Positions 6,757 to 15,401 of a DNA stretch of 64,000 nt are shown one piece after another; position 1 is the stretch's first letter; each line of letters starts with the position of its first letter. Source of the DNA: Prevotella sp. (GTDB lineage Bacteria > Bacteroidota > Bacteroidia > Bacteroidales > Bacteroidaceae); contig JAHHQW010000002.1 of assembly GCA_020026195.1 (NCBI GenBank), positions 44,592 through 108,591 of the forward strand, written 5' to 3'. Under the pieces are notes generated by a model. The model was not told the origin of the DNA and did not search any database. It worked only from the letters and a program-made list of their open reading frames with translations. The position numbers were made by a program, and so were the translations under genes.

Positions 6757-9291
6757 TTATCCGCAGCGAGATGCTCCGCAGTTCTTACAGATAAGACATC
6801 CTTCCTGATAAACTAATGTCTCATGACCACAGACAGGACATTTCTGTCCTTCTGCCTTAGTTCCGTCGGCAATATATTTCTTAAGAGCACGCTCAACACC
6901 ATTCTTCCATGTATTGATACTCTCTGTCTTCATCTGCATAGAACCTACAAGTTTGATTACATTTGTTATAGGCATTCTGTAACGTAGTACTCCCGAAATA
7001 AGTTTTGCATAATTCCAATATTCGGGATTGAACTTTTCGCTAAGTCCTTCTACAGTTGTCTTATAACCGCGTTTGTTCTCAAACTGGAAGTCGTAACGAT
7101 GTGTGCCATCTTCGTTTGTGCGCTTAATAATCTTACCCTGAGTAACGCTCTTTGGAAGAACTATTCCTTCGTCATCGTCCTGGAGACCTGTAAATATCTC
7201 ATAAGGATATCCGTTAAGGAGTCCTACGAATGCCACCCATTTCTCTTTGTTGTTCTGGAAACGTACTACATCGCAGTTCAGTTCGTCAGGGCGGACCTCT
7301 ACGACTTCAGGATGTATAATTACATCTTGTTTCTTTTCTTTCTTTGCTGCAAGTATGATACCAGAACGAGAACCGTCACGATATACTGTACATCCCTTAC
7401 ATCCAGACTTCCATGCTTCTACATAAAGACGGTTTACAAGATCTTCGTCTACATCGTTCGGAAGATTGATGGTTACACTGATTGAATGATCGACCCATTT
7501 CTGAATTGCGCCCTGCATCTTGACTTTCATAAGCCAGTCTACATCGTTTGCAGTTGCCTTGTAATATGGTGATTTCTTTACAAGTTCATCGATTTCATCC
7601 TGTGTATAATTCTTTTCGGTATCGATATTGTTTGCTTTCATCCACTCAAGGAACTTGTGGTGATAAACAATGTATTCTTCGAATGAATCGCCTACTTCAT
7701 CAACGAAATCCACCCTTGAGTTCTTGTCTCCAGGATTAATCTTACGACGACGCTTGTAAACAGGCATGAAGACTGGTTCTATACCGCTGGTTGTCTGTGT
7801 CATAATACTGGTTGTTCCGGTAGGAGCAATCGTAAGACATGCAATGTTACGACGACCATATTTAAGCATTTCTTCATAAAGCTGAGGATCGGCTTCCTTT
7901 ATTCTGAGAATAAACGGATTATTCTTTTCTTTCTCTGAATCGTAAATCTTGAATGCACCTCTCTCACGTGCCATTTCTACTGAAGAACGGTATGCTGAAA
8001 GTGCTAAAGTCTTATGTACATTTACAGAGAATTCTGTTGCTTCTTCTGTTCCATATCTCAGACCCATAGCTGCTATCATATCGCCTTCGGCTGTTATTCC
8101 GACACCTGTACGACGTCCGAGTCCTGTCTTATTATATATCTTCTCCCAAAGATGATGTTCCGTTGCCTTTACTTCTTCACTCTGAGGATCTTTCTCAACC
8201 TTTGCTATGATCGTAACAATCTTCTCAAGTTCCAAATCAACAATATCATCCATTATTCTCTGTGCCTTCTTAACATGATCTTTAAAGAGTTCAAAGTCGA
8301 ATGATGCGTGATCTGTAAACGGATCTTTTACATAAGAATAAAGGTTTATTGCAAGCAGACGACATGAGTCGTAAGGGCAAAGAGGAATTTCACCACATGG
8401 ATTCGTAGAAACTGTACGGAAGCCAAGATCTGCATAGCAGTCGGGAATACTTTCACGAAGGATTGTATCCCAGAAGAGAATGCCTGGTTCGGCACTCTTC
8501 CATGCATTATGTACGATTTTCTTCCAAAGCTTTGACGCATCTACTTTCTTCTCATATTCAGGTGTCTCGCTGTCAATAGGGAATTTCTGTGTGTATTCTT
8601 CTCCATTAACGGCGCAGTTCATGAATTCATCGTCAATCTTAACCGATACGTTTGCGCCAGTAATCTTGCCTTCTGTCATCTTAGCATCGATGAAGGCTTC
8701 GCTGTCTGGATGCTTTATACTTACCGAAAGCATAAGTGCTCCGCGACGGCCGTCCTGTGCTACTTCTCGTGTAGAATTACTGAAACGTTCCATAAACGGT
8801 ACAAGACCTGTTGATGTAAGTGCTGAGTTGTTTACAGGTGAACCTTTAGGACGAATGTCTGAAAGATCATGTCCGACTCCACCTCTTCGTTTCATCAGCT
8901 GAACCTGTTCTTCATCTGTCTTCATTATGGCACCATAAGAGTCTGTATTGCCATCAAGACCTATTACGAAACAGTTTGATAATGAGGCTACCTGATAATT
9001 ATTACCAATTCCTGTCATAGGACTTCCGGCAGGAACAATGTATCTGAAATGATCGAGCAATGAGAATACTTCTTCAAAGCTCATAGGATCAGAATACTTA
9101 TTTTCTATTCTTACTATCTCATTGGCAAGACGACGGTGCATATCCTCAGGAGATTTCTCGAAGAGGTTGCTATTGCTGTCTTTCATTGCGTATTTATTAA
9201 CCCATACGCGCGCAGCAAGTTCGTCTCCTCCGAAATATTTTAATGAGGCTTCCATCGCCTCGTCGTAGGAGTAAATTGTATTTTCAGTCAT
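6757..9291 (-). CDS. nrdJ: Adenosylcobalamin-dependent (class II) ribonucleotide reductase
   Basis: This enzyme reduces ribonucleotides to deoxyribonucleotides with adenosylcobalamin as radical source, so it needs no oxygen. The 844-residue protein has the family landmarks SLSNCFVIGLDGN, MKRRGGVGHDLS, STREVAQDGRRGA and the active-site finger loop NPCGEIPLCPYDSC. The extreme C-terminus is a zinc-ribbon-like CPVCGHE...CLICKNCG ending SRCG, which in this family carries the redox cysteines. No cobalamin riboswitch is seen in the short upstream gap. folB follows. TAGTTTTG at 9318-9325 could be the -7 element, but no matching -33 box was found. Confidence 0.94.
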   Translation of the reverse strand: MTENTIYSYDEAMEASLKYFGGDELAARVWVNKYAMKDSNSNLFEKSPEDMHRRLANEIVRIENKYSDPMSFEEVFSLLDHFRYIVPAGSPMTGIGNNYQVASLSNCFVIGLDGNTDSYGAIMKTDEEQVQLMKRRGGVGHDLSDIRPKGSPVNNSALTSTGLVPFMERFSNSTREVAQDGRRGALMLSVSIKHPDSEAFIDAKMTEGKITGANVSVKIDDEFMNCAVNGEEYTQKFPIDSETPEYEKKVDASKLWKKIVHNAWKSAEPGILFWDTILRESIPDCYADLGFRTVSTNPCGEIPLCPYDSCRLLAINLYSYVKDPFTDHASFDFELFKDHVKKAQRIMDDIVDLELEKIVTIIAKVEKDPQSEEVKATEHHLWEKIYNKTGLGRRTGVGITAEGDMIAAMGLRYGTEEATEFSVNVHKTLALSAYRSSVEMARERGAFKIYDSEKEKNNPFILRIKEADPQLYEEMLKYGRRNIACLTIAPTGTTSIMTQTTSGIEPVFMPVYKRRRKINPGDKNSRVDFVDEVGDSFEEYIVYHHKFLEWMKANNIDTEKNYTQDEIDELVKKSPYYKATANDVDWLMKVKMQGAIQKWVDHSISVTINLPNDVDEDLVNRLYVEAWKSGCKGCTVYRDGSRSGIILAAKKEKKQDVIIHPEVVEVRPDELNCDVVRFQNNKEKWVAFVGLLNGYPYEIFTGLQDDDEGIVLPKSVTQGKIIKRTNEDGTHRYDFQFENKRGYKTTVEGLSEKFNPEYWNYAKLISGVLRYRMPITNVIKLVGSMQMKTESINTWKNGVERALKKYIADGTKAEGQKCPVCGHETLVYQEGCLICKNCGASRCG

Positions 9292-9368
9292 GGATTTACT
9301 TGTTTTTTATGTTTGTGCAAAACTACAAACAAAAAACGAATTATAGGTGCATTATAGGATTTTTTTGC

Positions 9369-9376
9369 TAACTTTG
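9369..9376 (+). promoter_or_regulatory. Possible -7 element for the PAS-protein gene
   Basis: TAACTTTG fits the Bacteroidota -7 consensus and lies 31 bases before the PAS ATG. No TTTG is found at the expected upstream distance, so only half the promoter is supported. Confidence 0.35.
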
Positions 9377-9406
9377 CAAACACTAAAAACAAAATTCTAT
9401 CATAAT

Positions 9407-9763
9407 ATGAAAGACGTTATTAAAGATTTTGAGTGGGCAGAAGAACTTAACTGCGCCGTTACTGTTTGCGCCAAGGACGGCACATTGTTATATATGAATA
9501 AGAAGTCTGTTGAGACAAATGCTAAGCCTGGCGAAAGTCTTATCGGAAAGAATATGCTCGACTGTCACAACGAACGTTCTAAAGCTATTATAGCTCATCT
9601 TATCGAGACTGGTGGCGTAAATTCATACACCATAACAAAAAAAGGTCAGAAAAAGATGATATACCAAACTGCATGGAAGAAGAATGGTGAGGTCATGGGA
9701 CTCGTTGAATTTTCAATGGTTATTCCCGAAGAGATGCCTCACTACGACAGAGATAAAAAATAA
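9407..9763 (+). CDS. Small single-domain PAS protein
   Basis: This 118-residue protein consists of one PAS-like domain (TVCAKDGTLLYMNKKSVE... GKNMLDCHNERSK... YQTAWKKNGEVMGLVEFSM). No kinase, cyclase or DNA-binding part is attached, and no membrane segment is seen. I chose the ATG at 9407, before MKDVIKDFEW, because the upstream ATG at 9347 lies before the probable -7 box. It is divergent from the class II reductase and closed by its own terminator. A role as a soluble ligand, redox or metabolite sensor is inference; the ligand and partner are unknown. Confidence 0.8.
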   Translation: MKDVIKDFEWAEELNCAVTVCAKDGTLLYMNKKSVETNAKPGESLIGKNMLDCHNERSKAIIAHLIETGGVNSYTITKKGQKKMIYQTAWKKNGEVMGLVEFSMVIPEEMPHYDRDKK

Positions 9764-9786
9764 TTTATATAAGTATTATATCAAAA

Positions 9787-9818
9787 GCTGCATTCCATTA
9801 TAAATGCAGCTTTTTTAT
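9787..9818 (+). terminator. Terminator of the PAS-protein gene
   Basis: GCTGCATT (9787-9794) pairs with AATGCAGC (9803-9810), loop of 8, followed by TTTTTTATTT. Confidence 0.9.
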
Positions 9819-9930
9819 TTTGTATTCAATTCACACTATACTTTAATAGAATATCTACAAAAGAGTCTTTGTCTGTTTTTTCAACATAACCAACTGGAAT
9901 TTATCATATAATTCTCTGGCACAAAACAAA

Positions 9931-9997
9931 AAACGTATGAAGAAATTAATATAACTACGGCCTGATGCCTTTGCTATAATAATTTCGTCATACGTTT
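9931..9997 (-). terminator. Long branched hairpin downstream of pncA
   Basis: AAACGTATGAAGAAATTA (9931-9948) is inverted at 9980-9997 with one mismatch in 18. The 31-base loop contains a second small GGC/GCC hairpin. Read on the minus strand it begins 26 bases after the pncA stop and is followed by a T-rich stretch (TTTTTTGTTTTG), so it probably ends pncA. It is longer than the other terminators here and could also yield a stable 3' RNA fragment. Confidence 0.65.
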
Positions 9998-10023
9998 ATA
10001 ATAAGTTTGTTACGACAAATGAA

Positions 10024-10590
10024 TTAGTCAATAACTTTTATGTTGTACTTTTCAATGACAGGATCGAGAGAATGAATATCCTCGAATGCTACAGTATATT
10101 TTCTGTAAAGAGAAACCTTATCTGCTCCAAATTCTTTTATTGCTCCTTCGAGACTCTCTTTGACACAATATTCGGCTGCGATACCGCATACCTGAATTTC
10201 ATCAATATTCTCTTCTTTTACAATCTGTTTTACACGTTCTGTAGATTCTTTATTACCAAAAAGAGAATATTCTTCCCAACGGCTGTCAGTTCCCTTTGTA
10301 TAAATATATACAGGAACTCCTGTTGAATATGCTGCATCTGTCAGTGCTTCATAAAGAGCTGCGCCACGTGTGAAAGGAATACAGTGTACAGGCCAGAGTC
10401 CACCTTCTTTCTGGAAAGAGCAGTGGTTGTAAGGATGCCAGTCTGCTGAAAATCCGAGCACTTTATATTCTTTTCCGTGTTCTTTTACATAATCTGCAAG
10501 ACGATTTACAAGTTCCTCAGATCCTTTAATTCCCATACTTCCGTTGATAAAATCGTACTGACAGTCGATTACAAGCAACATCTTGTTCAT
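10024..10590 (-). CDS. pncA: Nicotinamidase / isochorismatase-family hydrolase
   Basis: Nicotinamidase hydrolyses nicotinamide to nicotinate for NAD salvage. The 188-residue protein has the catalytic triad Asp9 (VIDCQYDF), Lys99 (YTKGTD) and Cys142 (GIAAEYCVK). The metal-site DWHPYNH supplies Asp50, His52 and His56, and GGLWPVHC follows. The metal site and GLWPVHC favour a true nicotinamidase over the wider isochorismatase family. It appears monocistronic, flanked by hairpins on both sides. Confidence 0.9.
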   Translation of the reverse strand: MNKMLLVIDCQYDFINGSMGIKGSEELVNRLADYVKEHGKEYKVLGFSADWHPYNHCSFQKEGGLWPVHCIPFTRGAALYEALTDAAYSTGVPVYIYTKGTDSRWEEYSLFGNKESTERVKQIVKEENIDEIQVCGIAAEYCVKESLEGAIKEFGADKVSLYRKYTVAFEDIHSLDPVIEKYNIKVID

Positions 10591-10673
10591 AACTAAAATA
10601 CTTTTTTGGTTTATTGTTTTTGTAATGTTCCGGTTAATCTGTGATTACCATATTTATTGCAATGAGAATATAC

Positions 10674-10707
10674 AAAAATAGTTGGAAGAGGCCCTCCAAC
10701 TATTTTT
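10674..10707 (-). terminator. Terminator of the Ton/TPR operon
   Basis: AAAAATAGTTGGA (10674-10686) pairs perfectly with 10695-10707 around an 8-base loop, 20 bases past the TPR gene stop. On the minus strand the stem ends in a T-run. Confidence 0.88.
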
Positions 10708-10726
10708 ATGTATTTAATCTAAATGA

Positions 10727-12181
10727 TTATTTCTTCTTAAGCATTTCTTCAATACCTTCGAGAGCCTGCTTAACCTGTTCGTTAGCTGGATCTATTGCGA
10801 GAACCTTGCCAAACAGAACTTTTGACTGCTCATAATCTTTCTGGTTGAAGTAATAGTAGCCACAATATCTGTAAGCTTCAATAAGTTTTGACTTATCTGA
10901 ATCTTCCAGCTGTGCCTTGGGTTCGAGGATTGCAATCACTTCATCGTAGTAAGGCTTTGCAAGACCTTCTGTTGTTTCAGGATCAAGAGATGCCTTGATA
11001 CGTCCCTGCTGAAGAAGTCCGTATACACGGATGTTTTCTTCGTTTCCAGCACTTGTAAGATGTGCATAAAGTTCGAATGCCTTGTTGAAGTATTCCTGCT
11101 GTTTTGCAGCATCTGTCTGAGCCTGTGCTTCTACAGTATAAATCTGTGCAAGACCTGCATAGTCACTTGGATATACTTTTGACTTGCTGTCCATGAACTT
11201 TGTATAGTATTCAACTGCCTTTTCAACATTATTCTTCATGTTGTAAGCATTTGAAAGCTGCTGATAAATACCTGCTTTCTGGTCCTTATCGTTAACTTCC
11301 TGCTCAAGAGCAAGATTGAACTTCTCGATAGCTGCATCATAGTTCTTCTGACCCATGAAAGCATGTCCGTAATAAATATAGTCAAGATAAGTAAACTTAG
11401 CACTATCTGACTGGTTGAACAACTTCTCAGCATAAGTGATAGCTGTTGAATAATTCTTAAGATCAGTGTTGTTATAGAACACAAGACGGTTAAGACCTGC
11501 ATCTCTTGGATCTGACTGAAGACCGAAGTTTGCTACTTCAGCACTCTTCTGGAGCTTACCCATCAGATAACATGCTGTTGAGTAGTTCTTAATATCTTCT
11601 TTTTCCATCTTGCTAAGGTCTGTTACCTTTCCATAGTATTCGATGGCATTCTTAAGATCATTTGATGAATAGTAGATACGTCCGGCAAGTGCATCTACTG
11701 CGAGGTCAGGACGCTGTGTTCTCAAATCTGCAAGCTTAGAAACTGCCAATGCTGGATTCTTTCCACGATAAATATTGGCGTACTTATAATAACCAATTGG
11801 ATCTTTCGGGTTAAAATAGATTGCCTGTTCGTACCACTTTGCAGCTTCACCACCATTATCAAGCATTACGTAAATATCTCCCTTAAGGATATATGCGGGT
11901 GTGTAGTTTGGATCAAGAGCAATTGCCTTGTCTGCATATACAAGTGCATTGTTATAATCCTTCTGCTCATAGAAAGCATTTGCGAAACCTGTAATTACAA
12001 GAGGATTCTTCTTATTCTTCTTGAAATAAGGTTTGATAGCCTTCTCAATGTTTTCGGGTTTACTACTAATAATCTGTGCAACGGCATCAATAGCTGATTT
12101 TTCTTCAGCTGTCTGTGCCAATGCAGATGTGCTTACTGAAAGAAGCATTGCACCTGCAAATAAATACTTTATAGCCTTCAT
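10727..12181 (-). CDS. Secreted tetratricopeptide-repeat protein
   Basis: This is a 484-residue protein with an N-terminal signal peptide (cleavage near residue 22, ALAQ) and then about ten TPR-type helical repeats across nearly the whole length. Examples are AFYEQKDYNNALVYADKAI and GDIYVMLDNGGEAAKWYEQAI. TPR arrays scaffold protein complexes. It is the last gene of the ExbB-ExbD-ExbD-TonB-TonB-PstS series and begins 20 bases after the PstS-like stop. A periplasmic scaffold for that Ton complex is the natural inference. No enzymatic motif is seen. Confidence 0.85.
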   Translation of the reverse strand: MKAIKYLFAGAMLLSVSTSALAQTAEEKSAIDAVAQIISSKPENIEKAIKPYFKKNKKNPLVITGFANAFYEQKDYNNALVYADKAIALDPNYTPAYILKGDIYVMLDNGGEAAKWYEQAIYFNPKDPIGYYKYANIYRGKNPALAVSKLADLRTQRPDLAVDALAGRIYYSSNDLKNAIEYYGKVTDLSKMEKEDIKNYSTACYLMGKLQKSAEVANFGLQSDPRDAGLNRLVFYNNTDLKNYSTAITYAEKLFNQSDSAKFTYLDYIYYGHAFMGQKNYDAAIEKFNLALEQEVNDKDQKAGIYQQLSNAYNMKNNVEKAVEYYTKFMDSKSKVYPSDYAGLAQIYTVEAQAQTDAAKQQEYFNKAFELYAHLTSAGNEENIRVYGLLQQGRIKASLDPETTEGLAKPYYDEVIAILEPKAQLEDSDKSKLIEAYRYCGYYYFNQKDYEQSKVLFGKVLAIDPANEQVKQALEGIEEMLKKK

Positions 12182-12201
12182 TGTTATTATGGTTTTATTT
12201 T

Positions 12202-13161
12202 TTAATCTGAAACATGAACTTTATTTATAAGGATATCTCCTCGGTATGGCAAGAGACCTGCCTTAAGTATTATTTTCTGTCCGATTGGACTTTCTACGAA
12301 ATTAGCAAATCCTGTAGGCAGTCCGTTATGTGGATCGCTCAGAATAATGTAAAGACTACGCACCAGAGGATAATTGCCATTATACAGATATGCTGCATAA
12401 GGAAGATAACTGTTATATGGTGTAGCTTTGCTCATTCTGCTAACTCGCATTACTCTTATATTACGTTTAAATGTAAGATTTGTTGTGTCTCGCTTATCAT
12501 TTAACCAGTTTGATCCAAGGATTCCGATAGCATTCGGTGTTTTCTCAACATAATCAATAACACCTGAAGTACTGTTTGTAGTAAAAGCATTCTTGTTAGT
12601 AATAGGCTTGCCACCAAGAATGGAATCTTCAGCAAAATGTACTATACCTGAACGTGCATTATCAAAAACGACTTCAACAGGACCGAGTTTAGACGAAGGA
12701 TTAAGATCTTTCCAATCTTGTATTTCGCCAGTTAGAATTTTCTTGATATTATCAACGTTTATACAAGAATCGTTATTATGTCTGTTTACTATAAGTGCGA
12801 ATCCATCGTAACCAATCTGTTTGCTATAAGGCTGCAAACGTTTTGAGTGCATATATTTTACCTCTTTGTCAGTAAGTCTGCGAGAAGCAAACATAAGCCA
12901 TATTTTACCTTCAAGGATTCCGTTCAAGCCATCAGATTCATTAGTATATTTTGGCTTAAGATCAGCATTAAAACATCGACTTTCAAATACCTCTACTTCT
13001 TCCTGAACAATTGGACTGAAACTACTATCAGCATATATTTCTATGCTTCCTGTATTAAAAGTATCGGTACGACCATCAGGAGACTTTCTTTCGCGACATG
13101 ATGAAAACGCGAATATAAAAGTCATTAAAACTAATGCGGTATATATAATGTTTCTATTCAT
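12202..13161 (-). CDS. PstS-like substrate-binding lipoprotein
   Basis: The 319-residue protein has a lipoprotein signal with lipobox Cys22 (FAFSSC) and a periplasmic-binding fold of the phosphate-binding PstS type. Recognisable parts are GSIEIYADSSFSPIVQ near the N-terminus, IGYDGFALIVNR and KKILTGEIQDWKDL. PstS proteins bind phosphate for an ABC importer, but no pstC, pstA or pstB is near; the neighbours are Ton genes. It starts 5 bases after the lipoprotein TonB stop. Its ligand is unknown. It may be a Ton accessory factor, not a phosphate-uptake component. Confidence 0.82.
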   Translation of the reverse strand: MNRNIIYTALVLMTFIFAFSSCRERKSPDGRTDTFNTGSIEIYADSSFSPIVQEEVEVFESRCFNADLKPKYTNESDGLNGILEGKIWLMFASRRLTDKEVKYMHSKRLQPYSKQIGYDGFALIVNRHNNDSCINVDNIKKILTGEIQDWKDLNPSSKLGPVEVVFDNARSGIVHFAEDSILGGKPITNKNAFTTNSTSGVIDYVEKTPNAIGILGSNWLNDKRDTTNLTFKRNIRVMRVSRMSKATPYNSYLPYAAYLYNGNYPLVRSLYIILSDPHNGLPTGFANFVESPIGQKIILKAGLLPYRGDILINKVHVSD

Positions 13162-13166
13162 CGTGT

Positions 13167-13766
13167 TTAATGTACTGGTTTAAAAACTACAGGGACAACG
13201 TATTTCATTCTAACGTTTATTCCATTATTCTGAGCCGGTATCCACGCAGGCATATTACGCACTATACTTGCAGCCTCAGTGTCTATCAAAGACTGTCCTG
13301 ATGACTTCGCTACGTGAATATCAGAAAGTGTACCATCTGTTTCGACTACGAACGAAATCATTGTTCGTATTGAATTTTTTAAGTCAGCAGACTTTACTAC
13401 ATCATTAGTCTTTTCGCTTACGTAATTATTCAATGCATTGATTCCGCCAGGAAATTCAGGCATCTTTTCTGCTATATCATAAATCCGATTATCTGAATTT
13501 ACTGAAAGTTCAGAATCGGTATCTTTCGATGTTTCGTTACTAACAGAATCTTGAGAGTGTGTTATTTGTCCTTTTTCTTTTACAATATCATTTTTCTGTA
13601 TTGTATCATCTCTAATAACTAAATCGTCTTCTTTATCAGCATCTAAAGATTTTTTATTCTCTTTACGGGTACTGGTATCATTATTAGAAGGAACGTCTTT
13701 TTTACATGAGATAATAAAACATAGAGTTAAAGCAACAGTAAAATAAACAAACAGACGCCTTATCAT
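13167..13766 (-). CDS. Lipoprotein with TonB C-terminal domain
   Basis: The 199-residue protein has a lipobox signal (Cys21 in CFIISC), a charged low-complexity linker (about 22-95) and a C-terminal TonB-type domain (about 100-199). The domain has MPEFPGGINALNNYV, then SFVVETDGTLSDIHVAKSSG and NMPAWIPAQNNG. Classical TonB is held in the inner membrane by a helix that contacts ExbB-ExbD; here a lipid anchor replaces it. It lies downstream of the conventional tonB across an intercistronic hairpin, and PstS-like and TPR genes follow. Whether it is energised by ExbBD is unknown. Confidence 0.85.
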   Translation of the reverse strand: MIRRLFVYFTVALTLCFIISCKKDVPSNNDTSTRKENKKSLDADKEDDLVIRDDTIQKNDIVKEKGQITHSQDSVSNETSKDTDSELSVNSDNRIYDIAEKMPEFPGGINALNNYVSEKTNDVVKSADLKNSIRTMISFVVETDGTLSDIHVAKSSGQSLIDTEAASIVRNMPAWIPAQNNGINVRMKYVVPVVFKPVH

Positions 13767-13797
13767 CTTCCGTTAATTGAAACTAAATATTTAAAAT

Positions 13798-13833
13798 ATC
13801 ATCAGAGACAGCACAAAAGCCATCTCTGATGAT
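13798..13833 (-). terminator. Intercistronic hairpin between the two tonB genes
   Basis: ATCATCAGAGA (13798-13808) pairs perfectly with 13823-13833 around a 14-base loop. The minus-strand sequence after it is A/T-rich without a clean T-run. It may be a partial terminator that lowers expression of the three downstream genes. Confidence 0.6.
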
Positions 13834-13890
13834 TTAAAAGATTATTTCAAAACCACGTGCAACACTGCACTTGATTATGAGTTCAATAAA

Positions 13891-14718
13891 TTACTGAAGT
13901 TTGAAGACAACTGGCAGAGTGTACCAAACACGAACGGCCTGACCATTCTGCTTACCAGGAATCCACTTCGGCATTGACTTAACGACTCTGGCAGCCTCAG
14001 CATCACAAGAAGGATCAAGAGACTTAAGAAGCATAACTTCACCGATAGAACCGTCTTTCTCAACACAGAACTTCAAATAAACTTTACCCTGAACACCGTT
14101 CTCCTCAGCAATAGAAGGATATTCGATGTTTGCACTCAAGTACTTGAAAAGAGCTGCCTGACCACCAGGATAAGAAGGCATCTGTTCTACGACGTCGAAT
14201 ACCTTTTCTTCTTCCTCTTTTACAGGCTCGGGCTGTGCGATGATTTCCTTAGCTTTGAGGACTTCACCACCCTCTTCGTCATTACCCTTGACATCGAAAC
14301 CACCGATAGTAGTCTTTGTCTCCATGATCTGGTCCTGAGTCTTGATTTCATCTTCTTCCTTTACTTCCTCGTCTTTCTTGATGACAGGAGCAGTAAATTT
14401 GACTGAACTCTTAACCTTTTCAACGGGCTTAACTTCTTCAATCTTGATAGGAGCTTTTTTCTTAACCTCTGCCTTCTTCTTCTCAACGAGAGCAGAAAGC
14501 TCGGTAACCTGAGTATTCTCTACCTTCTCAGCAGGCTTTACAAGCTCTACGAAGTAAGGTCCTATAATTGCGAGTAATGCAAGTATCAGCACAATTATCA
14601 GGGACCAAATGTTTCGCTTGGTAGTTCCCATACGCATTGCATATGCACCATAAGCTTTGTTTCTGTCAGCAAAGATAAGGTCACACCATGCTTGGGATGT
14701 TAAATCTATTTTTGACAT
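13891..14718 (-). CDS. tonB: Energy transducer TonB
   Basis: TonB passes proton-motive force from ExbB-ExbD to outer-membrane TonB-dependent receptors. The 275-residue protein has a cytoplasmic N-terminus (about 1-36), one membrane helix (about 37-58) and a Lys/Glu/Pro-rich periplasmic spacer (about 65-175). The C-terminal TonB fold has EQMPSYPGGQAALFKYL, VQGKVYLKFCVEKDGSIGEV and SMPKWIPGKQNGQAV. It is fourth in the exbB-exbD-exbD-tonB run, 33 bases after the second exbD. The SusC protein of this window is a plausible client, by inference only. Confidence 0.93.
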   Translation of the reverse strand: MSKIDLTSQAWCDLIFADRNKAYGAYAMRMGTTKRNIWSLIIVLILALLAIIGPYFVELVKPAEKVENTQVTELSALVEKKKAEVKKKAPIKIEEVKPVEKVKSSVKFTAPVIKKDEEVKEEDEIKTQDQIMETKTTIGGFDVKGNDEEGGEVLKAKEIIAQPEPVKEEEEKVFDVVEQMPSYPGGQAALFKYLSANIEYPSIAEENGVQGKVYLKFCVEKDGSIGEVMLLKSLDPSCDAEAARVVKSMPKWIPGKQNGQAVRVWYTLPVVFKLQ

Positions 14719-14751
14719 TTTTTTTCCTTTCGTTAATTGTTAACGCATCGA

Positions 14752-15399
14752 TTATTTCAAACCTTTTGCGCTGAGAAGTTTCTCATCGTTTTCGTTGATT
14801 TTATCGATAACGTATTTACTAATACTACATATCTGCATTTCGTCCAACACATCAATCAGATTCTTGTATACTGATTTATCTGTAGGCTTAATGATTACAG
14901 TAAGTACAGGTACTTTTTTGCCATCAATCTTACCAGACTTGATTTCAGCGAGCTTTTTGTTGTAAACCTCTTCAGGATACTTCTCAGGCTCAGCGAGCTT
15001 CTTCTGGTCAAGTTCAATTTTGGCTTTCATAACGTCCTGAACAGGTGTAGAGCCATCTTCTGTATGGTGGTTAATCAGAACTTTTCTGAAACCTTCCTTA
15101 CCCCAAGATGTTTCTCTCATACAGTTAGGATCATCATACTTAGGAAGACCTTCTACATAGAAAATCTTGTTGTCGCCAGTAACATACACTGTAATAGTCT
15201 GTGAGGCTTTAGCAGCATTTCTGTCTTCGTCCTGAATGTTCTTATCGTTACTAGGCATACTGAGTTCCATCGTCTGAGGTTTGCTCAATGATGTACACAG
15301 CATAAAGAATGTGATAAGCAACATCATCATATCAACCATCGGCGTGAAGTCCACGCGGACGTTCATCTTCTTCTGTCTACTTTCTTTTTTCTTTGCCAT
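14752..15399 (-). CDS. exbD: ExbD-type biopolymer transport protein (second copy)
   Basis: The 215-residue protein has a basic cytoplasmic N-terminus, one membrane helix beginning VDFTPMVDMMMLLITFFML, and a periplasmic domain. The Asp in PMVDMMM is the conserved proton-carrying residue of ExbD/TolR. The periplasmic domain is larger than in classical ExbD (about 140 residues) and has a long insert around PVQDVMKAKIELDQKK. It starts 2 bases after the stop of the other exbD, so translation is probably coupled. Paired unequal ExbDs in one operon are usual for Bacteroidota. Confidence 0.92.
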   Translation of the reverse strand: MAKKKESRQKKMNVRVDFTPMVDMMMLLITFFMLCTSLSKPQTMELSMPSNDKNIQDEDRNAAKASQTITVYVTGDNKIFYVEGLPKYDDPNCMRETSWGKEGFRKVLINHHTEDGSTPVQDVMKAKIELDQKKLAEPEKYPEEVYNKKLAEIKSGKIDGKKVPVLTVIIKPTDKSVYKNLIDVLDEMQICSISKYVIDKINENDEKLLSAKGLK

Positions 15400-15401
15400 G
15401 A

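Noticed and set aside
6757..9410. Cobalamin riboswitch upstream of the B12-dependent reductase
   Set aside because: The gap to the divergent PAS gene is about 115 bases, too small for the usual element, and shows no B12-box-like core.
12202..13161. Phosphate ABC transport operon
   Set aside because: Only a PstS-like protein is present; no permease or ATPase genes, and the context is Ton genes.
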